A stretch of DNA of 64,000 nt from Burkholderiaceae bacterium (GCA_030654805.1 JAURWR010000118.1:48574-112573); one strand, 5' to 3'; positions 35,421-45,109 are shown, counted from the first letter of the stretch. The notes: generated by a model not told the origin, from the letters alone. Numbers and translations: made by a program.

Positions 35421-36871
35421 GTCTGTCCCGGCAGTTGCGCTTCGTCGGATGGGCCTTCTGCAGGGCGCGTGCGCACCTTGTGTTTCATGATCTGGCCCAG
35501 TGCGGCACCGAATGCCACGGTGAACCACATGTCGCGCACCATCGGGGTCAGGCACACGAACACCAGCTGTCCGACCAGCACCACCAGCAGGGTGCGCGCA
35601 TAGGGCCCGAGCACCGGATCGCGCCAGGCGGCCTGCACGCCACGCAGCGCGAAAGCCCACAGCGCCAGCAGCGTGAGCAACGCCAACAGACCCGCCTCGG
35701 CAGCCACGCCGACAAACGCGTTGTGAATGTCCTGCGGGTGAAACGGACTGTCGGCCCAGATGGGCAGAAACGCCATGTACACGTACAGGGCCTGACCCAG
35801 TCCGACACCGGTCAGCGGGTGGGCGAGGAACAGGTTCCAGCCCCCGACCGACGACTCCATGCGGAACTGCAGCGAGCCCGCGCTCGAGGTCAACTGGTCG
35901 GCCCGCAGATGGCTGCCGAAGTTGCGCAGATGCTCGATCGTCTGCGCCAGATCCGTCAGGCTCCAGCCATGGACAGCAAGCGCCAGCACGAGAGCTACAG
36001 CGCAGCCGATCACCAGCGCCCGCCCCACCCGCGACCAGATGCACAGCGCAGTCGCCGCCATCGCCACCAGACCGAGCATCGAACTGCGCGAGACGGCAGC
36101 CGACCACGCGTACATCAGCAATGCCACGGCACCGAGCGCCAGCAAGCGCCCCCCAAGCCGTGCCTGCAGGCCAACGAGCATGGCAAACGGCAGCACCATC
36201 TGCAGATACCCGGCCAGATAGATCGGGTGCGGCGTGGTGCCTTCGGCTCGGAAGTCCCCGCTCGTTCCTTCGACGTTGTTGATCGCAGTCGAGCGCCAAT
36301 CACCCGGCAGCACGAGCCGGAAATGAACCTGTGCCATCACCACCAAGGCCTCGATCACGCCGGCGATCACCATGACCCGCGTGACATCGCGCACGTCCTC
36401 ATCGCTGCGCACCATGCCGAGCGTCAGCAGAAACAGCACCATCCGCGTCACATAGCCGGTGAATTCCTTGTTGACCCGAACGCCGTCCACCAAGGCGCCG
36501 TGCATCAGCGAAGCCGTCGCGACCGACAGCGCGATCGCGACGAAAAACAGCGTGCCGGTCAGCGCAGCCGGACTGCCGACCGGGTTGGGCCACGGGCAGC
36601 GGCGCAGGATCGCATTGCCGACAATCGATGCAACCACCAGCGGAATCACCAGACGCGTGACCGTGAGCCCGGAACCGAAATCAACGGTCACGGGGATCGA
36701 CGCGATCAGCAGCCAGAAACTCCAGCGCGGCTGGGCCAGCAGCAGCACGGCGCACGGCGCGGCGATGACGAGCGCCAACGCCTTCGTTCCCAACTCGGCA
36801 GCAGCAAAGCCCAGCCCGACCGCGAGCCCGGCGGCCAAGAGCGTACCGGGTTGAATGCGCAGTGCGGTCAT
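35417..36871 (-). CDS. O-antigen polymerase/ligase family protein (Wzy-like)
   Basis: 484-residue membrane protein with about 12 helices and one large periplasmic loop (roughly 205-400) typical of Wzy/WaaL proteins. The loop includes GTTPHPIYLAGYLQMVLP and, later, HPLTGVGLGQALY and QDIHNAFVGVAAEAGLL, which match the ligase/polymerase pattern (PHNxxL-like His). In this context it should polymerise the repeat units. No clear Shine-Dalgarno precedes the ATG at 36871; an alternative in-frame start upstream cannot be excluded. Confidence 0.85.
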   Translation of the reverse strand: MTALRIQPGTLLAAGLAVGLGFAAAELGTKALALVIAAPCAVLLLAQPRWSFWLLIASIPVTVDFGSGLTVTRLVIPLVVASIVGNAILRRCPWPNPVGSPAALTGTLFFVAIALSVATASLMHGALVDGVRVNKEFTGYVTRMVLFLLTLGMVRSDEDVRDVTRVMVIAGVIEALVVMAQVHFRLVLPGDWRSTAINNVEGTSGDFRAEGTTPHPIYLAGYLQMVLPFAMLVGLQARLGGRLLALGAVALLMYAWSAAVSRSSMLGLVAMAATALCIWSRVGRALVIGCAVALVLALAVHGWSLTDLAQTIEHLRNFGSHLRADQLTSSAGSLQFRMESSVGGWNLFLAHPLTGVGLGQALYVYMAFLPIWADSPFHPQDIHNAFVGVAAEAGLLALLTLLALWAFALRGVQAAWRDPVLGPYARTLLVVLVGQLVFVCLTPMVRDMWFTVAFGAALGQIMKHKVRTRPAEGPSDEAQLPGQT

Positions 36872-36909
36872 GTCGTGACGGAACAGAGGCGTGGCAAAAA
36901 GCGAATCGC

Positions 36910-37347
36910 TCAGGGCGCAACGTCGGCTTCGAGCAGCGTGATGCGGCACTCGTCGGGAGCCTGCGCGTTGTACGGATCGTCCGCATACGCCAGCAGCAGC
37001 ATCATCTCGGTGCCGTTGTTCTTGAACGCATGTGCCACACCGGGCGAGACTTCAATGATCACGGGCTGGTCGGCACGGAGCTCGGTTAGCGCCGACTCCC
37101 CGGTCGCGATCACGCGGGTGGCCATCGTCGCCGAGCCCTGGATGACGCAGAACCATTCGCGCGCGCGCTCGTGATAGTGGTTGCCCTTGACCTGACCGGT
37201 GTGTGCGGCGGTGATGTAGATCTCGCCGAACTCTCGGTTCTCGACAATGTGCTCGCGCATCAGCAGCTTGAGCAGCCAGCCACGGGCGTCCTCGCGCCGC
37301 AGCAGTTCGCGACGCATCACCCCAGGAAGGATCGACTCGGTTTTCAT
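36910..37347 (-). CDS. WxcM-like cupin, sugar-nucleotide isomerase/epimerase candidate
   Basis: 145-residue single cupin domain protein, similar to WxcM C-terminal/FdtA and to capsule-type dTDP-sugar isomerases. The cupin core reads GNHYHERAREWFCVIQG with His57 and His59, and PGVAHAFKNNG follows. Relatives act on 4-keto-6-deoxy nucleotide sugars (3,4-ketoisomerase or 3-/5-epimerase). Here the likely substrate is the CDP-4-keto-6-deoxyglucose made by RfbF/RfbG of the same operon, which is an inference. GAGGA lies about 7 bases before the ATG. Confidence 0.78.
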   Translation of the reverse strand: MKTESILPGVMRRELLRREDARGWLLKLLMREHIVENREFGEIYITAAHTGQVKGNHYHERAREWFCVIQGSATMATRVIATGESALTELRADQPVIIEVSPGVAHAFKNNGTEMMLLLAYADDPYNAQAPDECRITLLEADVAP

Positions 37348-37357
37348 CGGAGGTTCC

Positions 37358-38338
37358 TCAGATCAAGGCGCCAGCGGCCAGCGCTCGGCGGTACCACGGA
37401 ATGACTTCGGCAATGCCGTCGGCGAATGAGATTCGGGGTTGCCATCCCAGCGTTTCGCGAGCACGGCTGGCATCCCCGCAACTGCGCCAGAGCTCCGCCT
37501 CGCGGTACTTGAGCAATCCGAACTGCGGATGGCCCCGGCTTTCAGCGAGCCGGAAAATCAAGGCCACGGCGTCGCGCACCGAGGTTTCTTCGCCACTGCT
37601 CAGGTTGAATATCTCGCCGTTGATCCCGGGCACCAATGCGGCGCGCAGGTAGCCGTCGACCATGTCGTCCACGTGCGTGAACTCGCGCGTCTGCTCGCCG
37701 AGCGTCATTGGAAACTCGCGGTCTTGCAGGGCCGCGAGGATGGCCTGCGGGATCAGTCGCACCGCCTCCTGCTCGGGCCCGTAACTCAGGAACGGACGCA
37801 TCGTGACAACGGGCACGCCGCGCGCTCGATAGGCCATTTCGCACCACATCGATGCGGCCGCCTTGGATGCCGAATAAGGTGACACCGGGCGCAGGCGCGC
37901 CGCCTCGGTGACCGGCGGTTCGGTGTCGCCGTACTCCTCGCAACTGCCGGAGTTGACGATGCGCTCGACCCCGCCATCGGCCAGCGTGTTGACCAGCCGG
38001 ACGGTGCCGATGAGGTTGACATTGAGTGCAAGCTCGTCGTTGCCCCGATCGCGGCCGACGTTGGTGAACGCAGCAAGGTGGAAGGCATAACGCGGACGGA
38101 CTTGCGCGATGACCTGCGAAAGCGCGGTCGCATCGCAGAGATCGGCCCGCAGCACGGTGATCCGTTCGGCAATTGCCTGAAGCTTGTCGAAGCGCGACGT
38201 CGGACGCAGCAACACGCTGACTTCGGCGCCGAGTGCCACCAGCGCACGGGTCAGATGCGCCCCGATGAATCCGGAGGCTCCGGTGACCAGCACGCGCTGT
38301 CCGGCGAAAGCCTTCAGATCGACCATGGAAATCGCCAT
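37358..38338 (-). CDS. NAD(P)-dependent nucleotide-sugar epimerase/reductase
   Basis: 326-residue extended short-chain dehydrogenase. It has GASGFIG (20-26), a catalytic Ser in NSGSCEEYG and Y155-x3-K159 in SPYSASKAAA. ATG 38338 has GGGAG 7 bases upstream. Its overall look (SCEEYGDTEPPVTE, EFTHVDDMVDGYL) resembles reductases and epimerases acting on CDP- or GDP-4-keto-6-deoxy sugars. With the cupin 10 bases downstream it may finish the CDP-deoxysugar route, but UDP-sugar epimerisation is also possible. Confidence 0.82.
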   Translation of the reverse strand: MAISMVDLKAFAGQRVLVTGASGFIGAHLTRALVALGAEVSVLLRPTSRFDKLQAIAERITVLRADLCDATALSQVIAQVRPRYAFHLAAFTNVGRDRGNDELALNVNLIGTVRLVNTLADGGVERIVNSGSCEEYGDTEPPVTEAARLRPVSPYSASKAAASMWCEMAYRARGVPVVTMRPFLSYGPEQEAVRLIPQAILAALQDREFPMTLGEQTREFTHVDDMVDGYLRAALVPGINGEIFNLSSGEETSVRDAVALIFRLAESRGHPQFGLLKYREAELWRSCGDASRARETLGWQPRISFADGIAEVIPWYRRALAAGALI

Positions 38339-38351
38339 GTGTCGCTCCCGT

Positions 38352-39653
38352 TCAACGGACCGGCGGACCGGTGCGGACCCGGAACTCGTAGGCGGCGTTG
38401 TCGCCGACGCTCTTGCGCCAGGCCGTGATCTCGCCCTTGAAGTGTTCGCCGAGTCGGGGTGTTTGGCAGCAGATCTCGGCAATCAGGAAGTCGCCAAGCG
38501 TCAGCGCTTTGACTCTCGGCATGCCTGGCAGCACCTTGCTCATCACGTCGGTCAGGACCGCCGAACGATCGAGAGTCTTGTCGCCGACAGCGGCGAATTC
38601 GGGCAGGAACATCGGCCGCTGCGTGACCTCACCCCAAGCGGCATATCCCGGAGCGAGCGCGTGTTCAATCAACGCAGCATCCTTGCTGGGCGATCGCCCC
38701 CACTTCGGATCAATGAAGTAGGTGCTCTGTCCGACCCAGTCGATGTAGTCGTCGCCGGGATAGTTGAACTTGGGATGCAGCCAGACACTGTAGTCGTCGG
38801 CCTTCGGGTCCATGTAGCCACTGTTGGCGTACATGAACCACGTGACGTTCTTGACACCTTCGGCACGGAACATGTCTATCACGTAGCGATGCGCATCGCG
38901 CAACCGCTCGGGACCGTCAGGCCATCGCGGGTCGCCGTACTTGCCACAGATGTCGTCGGCCTGAGAGATTCGGGTCTCGCCGTCTTTGCCGAACATCATG
39001 GCGGACTGCCAGTTGAACTCGCTGAACAACGCCAGCATGATGGGCTTGTCGAAGGACTTGATCTCCTGGGCGACCTTGCGGATGTAATCGTCGAACTCGC
39101 CTTTGAGCAGACGCGGCACGGTGACCTTGGTCTTGCGCATGCCGAACCACCACGCGTAAGAAGTCCAGTCGCAGCATTGCACGGCCCAGGTCACGGCCAA
39201 CACCGAACCCTGCGACTCGAGCTGGCGTGCCAGCTGCACCGGCGTGATGCCTTTGTCCTCCATGTCAGCATTGAACGTGCGTAACTTCGGACGGGCTTCC
39301 GCGAAATCGGCGTCGACGATCCAGTCGTGGAACGTGAACACAATGGCGGGCACATGGCCGGTCTTGCGCTTGAATTCGTTCACATCACTGCGGGTGGTGC
39401 CAATGCTGTAGACGCCGGCATAGATGCCGTCTGGCGAGGGCAGCACCTTCACCGCATCCGGGGACTCGCGGGTGCGCGATGGGGGCAGCGTCACATCGCG
39501 ACTGCACGAGGCTGCGGCATGATCGTTCTTGAGACGGAATTCGTTCTTCTCGCCAGCGTTCGCGACAACACCGCACATCAATACGCCAGCCAGCGCAATC
39601 GTCCCGAGGCGGCTCCTGCCGGGTGCCCTGTGTCGCACTCGAATCTCAGGCAT
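38352..39653 (-). CDS. Secreted GH26-like glycoside hydrolase
   Basis: 433-residue exported protein: signal peptide (about 1-33, ends VVANA-G) then a TIM-barrel-like domain. The pattern fits glycoside hydrolase family 26 or a close relative: LFSEFNW with candidate acid/base E212, WFMYANSG, the stretch YPGDDYIDWVGQSTYF (298-313) and FLPEFA with candidate nucleophile E352. Family 26 members cut beta-mannans and related polymers. In a polysaccharide operon it probably trims or releases the product in the periplasm. The gene overlaps the methyltransferase gene by 8 bases. Confidence 0.72.
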   Translation of the reverse strand: MPEIRVRHRAPGRSRLGTIALAGVLMCGVVANAGEKNEFRLKNDHAAASCSRDVTLPPSRTRESPDAVKVLPSPDGIYAGVYSIGTTRSDVNEFKRKTGHVPAIVFTFHDWIVDADFAEARPKLRTFNADMEDKGITPVQLARQLESQGSVLAVTWAVQCCDWTSYAWWFGMRKTKVTVPRLLKGEFDDYIRKVAQEIKSFDKPIMLALFSEFNWQSAMMFGKDGETRISQADDICGKYGDPRWPDGPERLRDAHRYVIDMFRAEGVKNVTWFMYANSGYMDPKADDYSVWLHPKFNYPGDDYIDWVGQSTYFIDPKWGRSPSKDAALIEHALAPGYAAWGEVTQRPMFLPEFAAVGDKTLDRSAVLTDVMSKVLPGMPRVKALTLGDFLIAEICCQTPRLGEHFKGEITAWRKSVGDNAAYEFRVRTGPPVR

Positions 39654-40443
39654 GCGCAGCCCCCGTGGAACGACGGTCGAACTGCACCACCAGGAAATAG
39701 CCGAACTCGCGAACCCACGGCAGCCGTTGGCACAAGGCATCGGCCGCACGCAGCAACCAGGTCAGAGGCGGAACGCGCTGGTGCAGCACGTAGAAGTCGA
39801 CCAACCGAAAGAAAACGAACTCCGGGTGATGCACCTGCACCGTGCCATCGAAGTGCTGGCGCATCGTCTCGAAATCGGCCGGTCGCAGCGGGTGTTCGTG
39901 ATCGTCACCGTAGCGCGGTATGCCCAGGCGCCCGACGATCCGCTTCCGCGCCCACATCAGCAACGGATTGCGCGCGGAGTTCTCGACGAACACCGCGCGG
40001 CCACCCGGCTTGAGTACACGCTGCAGTTCCTGCATCGCCCGCGGTATGTCGACGTGATGCAGCACGCACGCTCCGAAAGAGAGATCGAACGACGCATCCG
40101 GGTAGTTCAGTTCTTCGAACACCAGCGTGCTCAGCCGCACCTCGACGCCGTTGGACTGGGCGAGTCGGGCAGCGATCGCGAGGTCCGGCTCGGAAATGTC
40201 GAAGGCACTCACCAGGGCTCCACGCTTCGCGAGCATCACCGACGTGTGCCCCTTGCCGCACCCGCAATCGAGGAGCTGCTTCCCCTGCATGCCGTTGAGC
40301 AGGAGCATCGCATGCTGGTACTGGCCATAGAGCCCGCACAGGTTCAACCAATAGTCATGCGGTTGATACCAGCCGTCGTCGCCAACCCAATCGGGATCGG
40401 ATGGGGAACGGGCAAGAGTCAGGCTATCGGCAGTGGCATTCAC
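39646..40443 (-). CDS. Class I SAM-dependent methyltransferase
   Basis: 265-residue methyltransferase with the SAM-binding motif LLDCGCGKGHTS (57-68), an acidic motif II (AFDISEPDL) and post-motif LHHVDIPRAM. I chose the GTG at 40443 because AAGGAG is 7-8 bases upstream; the in-frame ATG further up lies inside the Wzc-like gene. It probably methylates a sugar hydroxyl or the chain terminus of the polysaccharide, but the acceptor is not visible. A terminal methyl group could limit chain length. Confidence 0.85.
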   Translation of the reverse strand: MNATADSLTLARSPSDPDWVGDDGWYQPHDYWLNLCGLYGQYQHAMLLLNGMQGKQLLDCGCGKGHTSVMLAKRGALVSAFDISEPDLAIAARLAQSNGVEVRLSTLVFEELNYPDASFDLSFGACVLHHVDIPRAMQELQRVLKPGGRAVFVENSARNPLLMWARKRIVGRLGIPRYGDDHEHPLRPADFETMRQHFDGTVQVHHPEFVFFRLVDFYVLHQRVPPLTWLLRAADALCQRLPWVREFGYFLVVQFDRRSTGAAHA

Positions 40444-40462
40444 AGACGTGCTCCTTCGAGAA

Positions 40463-42547
40463 TCAGGGTTGCATCGCATGGCGCGGTGACAGCAACCAGC
40501 CGTACACCCACCCAGGAATGACCAGCCGGCGACGGTTCAGCACCACGCCCATCAGCCGGCCACCGGCCGCTTCGATGATGCGCAGGGTCTGCATCGCGTT
40601 GACGCCGGTCGTGTGCTCGGCCTGAACGACCAGAATGACGCGGTCGACGATCTCGGGCAGCCACAGCCCGTTGCCGGAACTGCCCACAGCAGGGCCGTCG
40701 AGCAGTACCACGTCGTACTGCTCGCACAAGGACTGCAGGGCCTGGCGTGCGGTCTCGATCACCGCTGCGTCGGTTTGCGACATGTCGATCCGCGCCATGC
40801 CGGCCGGCAACTTCAGATGTTGCTCCGATGCGTCCACCAGAACGCAAGCGTTCTCGCGACGACCGAGCAACGCGGCGAGCTCCGCCGCGATCAGGGACTT
40901 GCCTTCACCGGAGCTGGTGCTCGTGATGAGGATCGACAGGCCGCGCGTGCTGCTCGCACGCTCCTGCCGCAGGGCTTCGGCTATGCGCCGAACTTCGATC
41001 TGGTTGACAGCACCTGCTGCCTTTTCAAGTCGTGTGTCGAGCAGACTCGCGACCACCGGCACGCCAAGCTGGTCGGCCGCTTCTTCACGGGTCGCGATGG
41101 TGCGACGGAAATACTCGCACAAGAAGGCAAGCGCGAGTCCTGCAAGCAGCCCGGTCCCAAGTCCGACGAAGGTGACAAGCATGACCCGTGGACGGGACGG
41201 CCGGTCCGCCACGCTGGCCGGCTCGATCGGGACCACATCGCTGACACGGTGCTCGTTCAGCAATCCGCCGAGCCGCTCTTCTTCTTGTTTGCGCAGCGAT
41301 GACCGCAAGGCCTCCTCCGTCAGATCGACGTCCCGATCGGTCTCGTGCAACTGCGCCTCCAGCGTGTCGAGTTCCTTGAGTTCGGCACGATAGGTGTCGA
41401 TCTGGCGGCGCAGGTCGGCACGTGAAGACAGTGCACTCAGACGAGCACGCTCGGCCAGCAAGCCTCGCTCAACCTCGCGATACGTCGTATCGAGACCGGA
41501 CACGCGCGAGCTGTTGATGCGCTCCTGCTCGTTGGGCATCCGAGCCTTCACGCTGTCGATCTCGATTTCAATCGATCGGGCCGCGGGGCTGCCCGGAAGG
41601 TAATTGCCACGCTCGATTTCAAGCTGAGCCAGCTGCTGGCGCAAGCTGTCGAGCGCCGGATTGCGTGACGTGGTCGCCTGGAGCTCGACCTCGGGCGCCC
41701 GACGCGAGAGCTGACGCTCGGCTTCGGTGATCCTGCGCGCACTCTCGATTGCGTCAATGTTGGCGCGGGCCAGCGCGGCCTCTGCGTCATTCAGTCTTTG
41801 CAGCAATAGCTGCTTTTGAGGCCCGACCGAAACCACTCCGCCACTCGACTTCAGCGCCTGCCGCCGTGCCGTTGCAACTTCGAGCTCGGCACGCAAGCGT
41901 TGGGATTCCGTCGCAAAGACGCCGGATGTTGCGGCGACCTGACGCACGGCGATGTGATGGTCCAAGTAGACGTCGATCACGGTATCAACGATCAGCGCGG
42001 CAAACTGAGGATCGGGCGCCTCGACACCAACCGTGAATACTGCGGCCTCGCGCACCGGTTCGAGTGAGAGGCTCGCACCGACCTTGCGCATCGCAAGTTG
42101 AGTTGGCGACATCGGCTGACCCACCGGCCGACCGAGCACGGTCTGCATCACCCACTGTCGCACTGGATCGATGATGTGGTCCGGCAGCTCACGCAGCCAG
42201 TCCCACCGCCAGCGCATCTTGTCGAGCACGACTTGCGGACCGAGCCGATTGACGGTTTCGGCAAGCACGACCGGACTGGAGATGATTTCAAGTTCGGTGC
42301 GAACCTGCTCGCTGCGGTTGAGACCGAAAGGCACATCCTGCCCCACCGCGCCGGATCCCACGCGCACCGCTTGTCGGTTCTGCTGGACAACGATCCGCGC
42401 CGAGCTTTCCCAGACCTTGGACTGCAACATCGCGACTGAAAAACTGACCACGCAAGTCAGCAGCGCAATACCCAGAATCAGAGTCTTGCGCCGGAAAAGG
42501 GTCGAGAGGCTCTCTCGCAAACCGAACTGACTGGCGGGTGTCTTCAT
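40463..42547 (-). CDS. Wzc-like polysaccharide co-polymerase with fused ATPase domain
   Basis: 694-residue inner-membrane chain-length regulator. The N-terminal Wzz part has a first helix (21-40) and a long periplasmic coiled-coil (about 200-420), then a second helix near 445-468. The C-terminal cytoplasmic part is a CpsD/BY-kinase-type ATPase: Walker A SSGEGKS (545-551), Walker A' CVLVDASE, Walker B VVLLDG (D617). The tail has only one Tyr (VYGW), so the usual tyrosine cluster used for autophosphorylation is missing. It is placed 34 bases after the decarboxylase gene. Confidence 0.88.
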   Translation of the reverse strand: MKTPASQFGLRESLSTLFRRKTLILGIALLTCVVSFSVAMLQSKVWESSARIVVQQNRQAVRVGSGAVGQDVPFGLNRSEQVRTELEIISSPVVLAETVNRLGPQVVLDKMRWRWDWLRELPDHIIDPVRQWVMQTVLGRPVGQPMSPTQLAMRKVGASLSLEPVREAAVFTVGVEAPDPQFAALIVDTVIDVYLDHHIAVRQVAATSGVFATESQRLRAELEVATARRQALKSSGGVVSVGPQKQLLLQRLNDAEAALARANIDAIESARRITEAERQLSRRAPEVELQATTSRNPALDSLRQQLAQLEIERGNYLPGSPAARSIEIEIDSVKARMPNEQERINSSRVSGLDTTYREVERGLLAERARLSALSSRADLRRQIDTYRAELKELDTLEAQLHETDRDVDLTEEALRSSLRKQEEERLGGLLNEHRVSDVVPIEPASVADRPSRPRVMLVTFVGLGTGLLAGLALAFLCEYFRRTIATREEAADQLGVPVVASLLDTRLEKAAGAVNQIEVRRIAEALRQERASSTRGLSILITSTSSGEGKSLIAAELAALLGRRENACVLVDASEQHLKLPAGMARIDMSQTDAAVIETARQALQSLCEQYDVVLLDGPAVGSSGNGLWLPEIVDRVILVVQAEHTTGVNAMQTLRIIEAAGGRLMGVVLNRRRLVIPGWVYGWLLSPRHAMQP

Positions 42548-42581
42548 CGAGAGGCAGAGGAGAGTGGTGTCGTTCCGGAGG

Positions 42582-43562
42582 TCATGCCGTGGCGCCGGAG
42601 AGCAGACGGTCGAAGTACTCGATCGTGTGTGCGAGTCCCTGGCGAAGCGCAACCTTGGGCTCCCAGCCCAGCGTTTCACGTGCAAGGGTGATGTCCGGGC
42701 AGCGCTGCAGTGGGTCGTCGCTGGGCAGCGGACGATAGACGATCTGTGATCGCGAGCCGGTCATTTGAATAATCAGTTCGGCGAGTTCGCGAATCGTCGA
42801 CTCGACGGGGTTTCCGATGTTGATCGGGCCGACAACGTCATCGCCGGTATCCATGAAGCGCAATGCGCCGTCGATCAGGTCGTCGACATAGCAAAACGAC
42901 CGCGTCTGACTGCCGTCACCGTACAAGGTGATGTCAACGCCCGTTAGCGCCTGCACGATGAAATTGGAAACCACACGACCGTCGTTGGGATGCATCCGCG
43001 GACCGTGCGTGTTGAAGATGCGCATCACCTTCACACGCACGCCATGCTGTCGGTGGTAATCGAAGAAGAGCGTTTCAGCGCATCGTTTGCCTTCGTCGTA
43101 GCACGCGCGAATTCCAATCGGATTGACATTACCCCAGTACTCTTCACGCTGCGGGTGCACCGACGGATCACCATAGACCTCACTGGTCGATGCCTGCAGG
43201 ATCTTCGCGCCAACGCGCTTGGCCAAACCCAGCATGTTGATTGCACCATGCACACTGGTTTTCGTCGTCTGCACCGGGTCGTGCTGGTAATGCACTGGTG
43301 ACGCAGGGCAGGCAAGATTGAATATCTCGTCAACTTCCAGATAAAGCGGGAAAGTCACGTCGTGACGCATCAACTCGAATCGCGGGTTGTCCAGAAGCGC
43401 TTCGACATTGCGCTTGCTGCCGGTAAAGAAATTGTCAACACAGATCACTTCATGGCCGCGTGCAAGCAGCTGCTCGCACAGGTGGGAGCCAAGAAAACCT
43501 GCGCCGCCAGTGACAAGTACCGACTTGCGAGACTCGCCCTGCGAAATGTTCACGCTCTTCAT
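42582..43562 (-). CDS. UDP-glucuronate decarboxylase (UDP-xylose synthase)
   Basis: 326-residue extended short-chain dehydrogenase converting UDP-glucuronate to UDP-xylose. Diagnostic pieces are GGAGFLG (19-25), [34 protein letters not shown], the catalytic T126-S-E128 and Y155-x3-K159, and [20 protein letters not shown]. The protein supplies xylose for the repeat unit. The start overlaps the stop of the sugar transferase gene by four bases. UDP-glucuronate must come from a UDP-glucose dehydrogenase encoded elsewhere. Confidence 0.95.
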   Translation of the reverse strand: MKSVNISQGESRKSVLVTGGAGFLGSHLCEQLLARGHEVICVDNFFTGSKRNVEALLDNPRFELMRHDVTFPLYLEVDEIFNLACPASPVHYQHDPVQTTKTSVHGAINMLGLAKRVGAKILQASTSEVYGDPSVHPQREEYWGNVNPIGIRACYDEGKRCAETLFFDYHRQHGVRVKVMRIFNTHGPRMHPNDGRVVSNFIVQALTGVDITLYGDGSQTRSFCYVDDLIDGALRFMDTGDDVVGPINIGNPVESTIRELAELIIQMTGSRSQIVYRPLPSDDPLQRCPDITLARETLGWEPKVALRQGLAHTIEYFDRLLSGATA

Positions 43563-44278
43563 GTGGTCTCCCGTTCGCCGCTCGAAGCGGTCCGCTGCGC
43601 CGTGACGACGCCACCGGACCAGGAACCAGGACTGAAGCGATCGATCAGGTCATGCGCTTGCGCAATCGTGAACGGCTTGATGAGCCTCAACACGATCAGG
43701 ACGGTGCAGACGAGGATTAGAAAATCCAGTCTGGCGGAGTAATTTTCGTCAGTCGCCTGGCAGTAGTGCGACTCCAAGCAGAGCCGTTCACCATCGGAAA
43801 TCTCTTCGCGACCGATCAGCTGCACGAGTCCCGTCAGACCCGCAGGCGTGCCGAACCGGTCCTCGACTGCCGGATACAACTCACGTAACGAAGCGATCAC
43901 GTTTTCCGGCAACGGCCTGTTGCCGACGATCGACATGTGGCCCGTGATGACGTGCAGGACCTGCGGTAATTCAGTGATCTGGAAGCGTTCAACCCACCTT
44001 CCAAGCGGTGTGAACAGTGGTGAATCAGCGGGTGTGTTGAGAAAACGCTGGTTCACGATCGGCACGACTTCGCGATTGCAGATGGCCTCAGCATTTCGGA
44101 CCATCGTCCTGAACTTCAGGATGCGCATGTTGAGTTTTCGCATGACACGTCGATTCGATCGATAGAAGATGGGCATGCCTTCGACAACGGCCATCAAGAC
44201 AATCGTGACGATCATGACGGGCGCCCACACCGGCGACGTCAATACGACCAGAATCAAATCAAAAAGACGCTTGGACAC
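43559..44278 (-). CDS. Initiating phosphosugar transferase with altered catalytic dyad
   Basis: 239-residue bacterial sugar transferase, attaching the first sugar-phosphate to undecaprenyl phosphate. It has an N-terminal membrane segment (about 5-32), LKFRTM (54-59), [11 protein letters not shown] and a second hydrophobic stretch. The family's Asp-Glu catalytic dyad in DELPQ is here ITELPQ (T102-E103), and GDMS is GHMS (113-116). So the Asp nucleophile position known from PglC is Thr. The start is a GTG (44278) with AGGGGG about 7 bases upstream. It overlaps the decarboxylase gene. Confidence 0.85.
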   Translation of the reverse strand: MSKRLFDLILVVLTSPVWAPVMIVTIVLMAVVEGMPIFYRSNRRVMRKLNMRILKFRTMVRNAEAICNREVVPIVNQRFLNTPADSPLFTPLGRWVERFQITELPQVLHVITGHMSIVGNRPLPENVIASLRELYPAVEDRFGTPAGLTGLVQLIGREEISDGERLCLESHYCQATDENYSARLDFLILVCTVLIVLRLIKPFTIAQAHDLIDRFSPGSWSGGVVTAQRTASSGERETT

Positions 44279-44374
44279 CTGCCACCCCCTTACATGTTCG
44301 GCTCAACGATCGGTCCGCGATCCTTGCCAGCAGACCATCGGCAAACGACCAACGCGCCGACACCTTAGAAAACG

Positions 44375-45109
44375 CTAAATGCGCGGCAAACCATCCCTCG
44401 CTTGCACCGGCGTGACGCCGCAGTTCGGCGAGACTGCACCGACAAGCGTCCGGACCGCCTTCGCCAGCACCCAAAGACGTGCGTCCAGCCCAACCACCCG
44501 GGCGACCGGCTTGTCGGCGCTCGCGATCGCCACCAATCTGCGTGCGAGCGAGCCATAAGGCGTAGCGAAGAGATCCGCGATTCGGGAGAAACCACACCTC
44601 TCCACAAGGCGGCCCGGGTAGAGCACCGACATTCGCGACCCCACGGAGTCGCGCAGAGACGCTGCGACGACCGCCTCGGCGAGATTCTTGAAAGCAGCGT
44701 AATACGCACGATCGCGCGGCGGCACGAGGGCGATCACCGTCGAAACCAAGATGACATGAATGCGATCGCGGCTGTTCGATACAAGCGTCGACAGCAGTCG
44801 TGAATCCCACGCGAGTCTCTCCATGTGCCGATCGATATCCGGTTGCGCCGGATGCGCCAGACCCAAAGCGCATACGACGATGCATTTCGGTTGCACCGTG
44901 CCAGCACGCTCCGTGCCATCAACCAAGGCCGACTCCGGGTACAGGGCCAGCAATGAGGCGCGCTCGGCAGGCGTCCCGCCGTAGGCAACGAACGTCCGAT
45001 GCCCCGCCCGACTCGAGGCCGCATACAGCGCCTGGGCCAGACGCGTCTTTCCGCCCATGAGCAGGAGGTCGCATGGCGATGATGGCCCGGCGTTAGCGAT
45101 GAATGCCAC
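44375..45109 (-). CDS. Short-chain dehydrogenase-like protein
   Basis: 244-residue protein with a degenerate nucleotide-binding start (LLLMGGKTRLAQALYAAS), a plausible catalytic Ser region (VILVSTVIAL) and Y-x3-K in YYAAFKNLAE, so an SDR fold is likely. It is shorter than the sugar epimerases in this operon, and the Gly-rich motif is poor. The start is taken at the GTG 45109; no strong Shine-Dalgarno supports it. It lies between the first glycosyltransferase and the initiating transferase, so it may act on the first sugar. The function is not assignable. Confidence 0.6.
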   Translation of the reverse strand: MAFIANAGPSSPCDLLLMGGKTRLAQALYAASSRAGHRTFVAYGGTPAERASLLALYPESALVDGTERAGTVQPKCIVVCALGLAHPAQPDIDRHMERLAWDSRLLSTLVSNSRDRIHVILVSTVIALVPPRDRAYYAAFKNLAEAVVAASLRDSVGSRMSVLYPGRLVERCGFSRIADLFATPYGSLARRLVAIASADKPVARVVGLDARLWVLAKAVRTLVGAVSPNCGVTPVQARDGLPRI

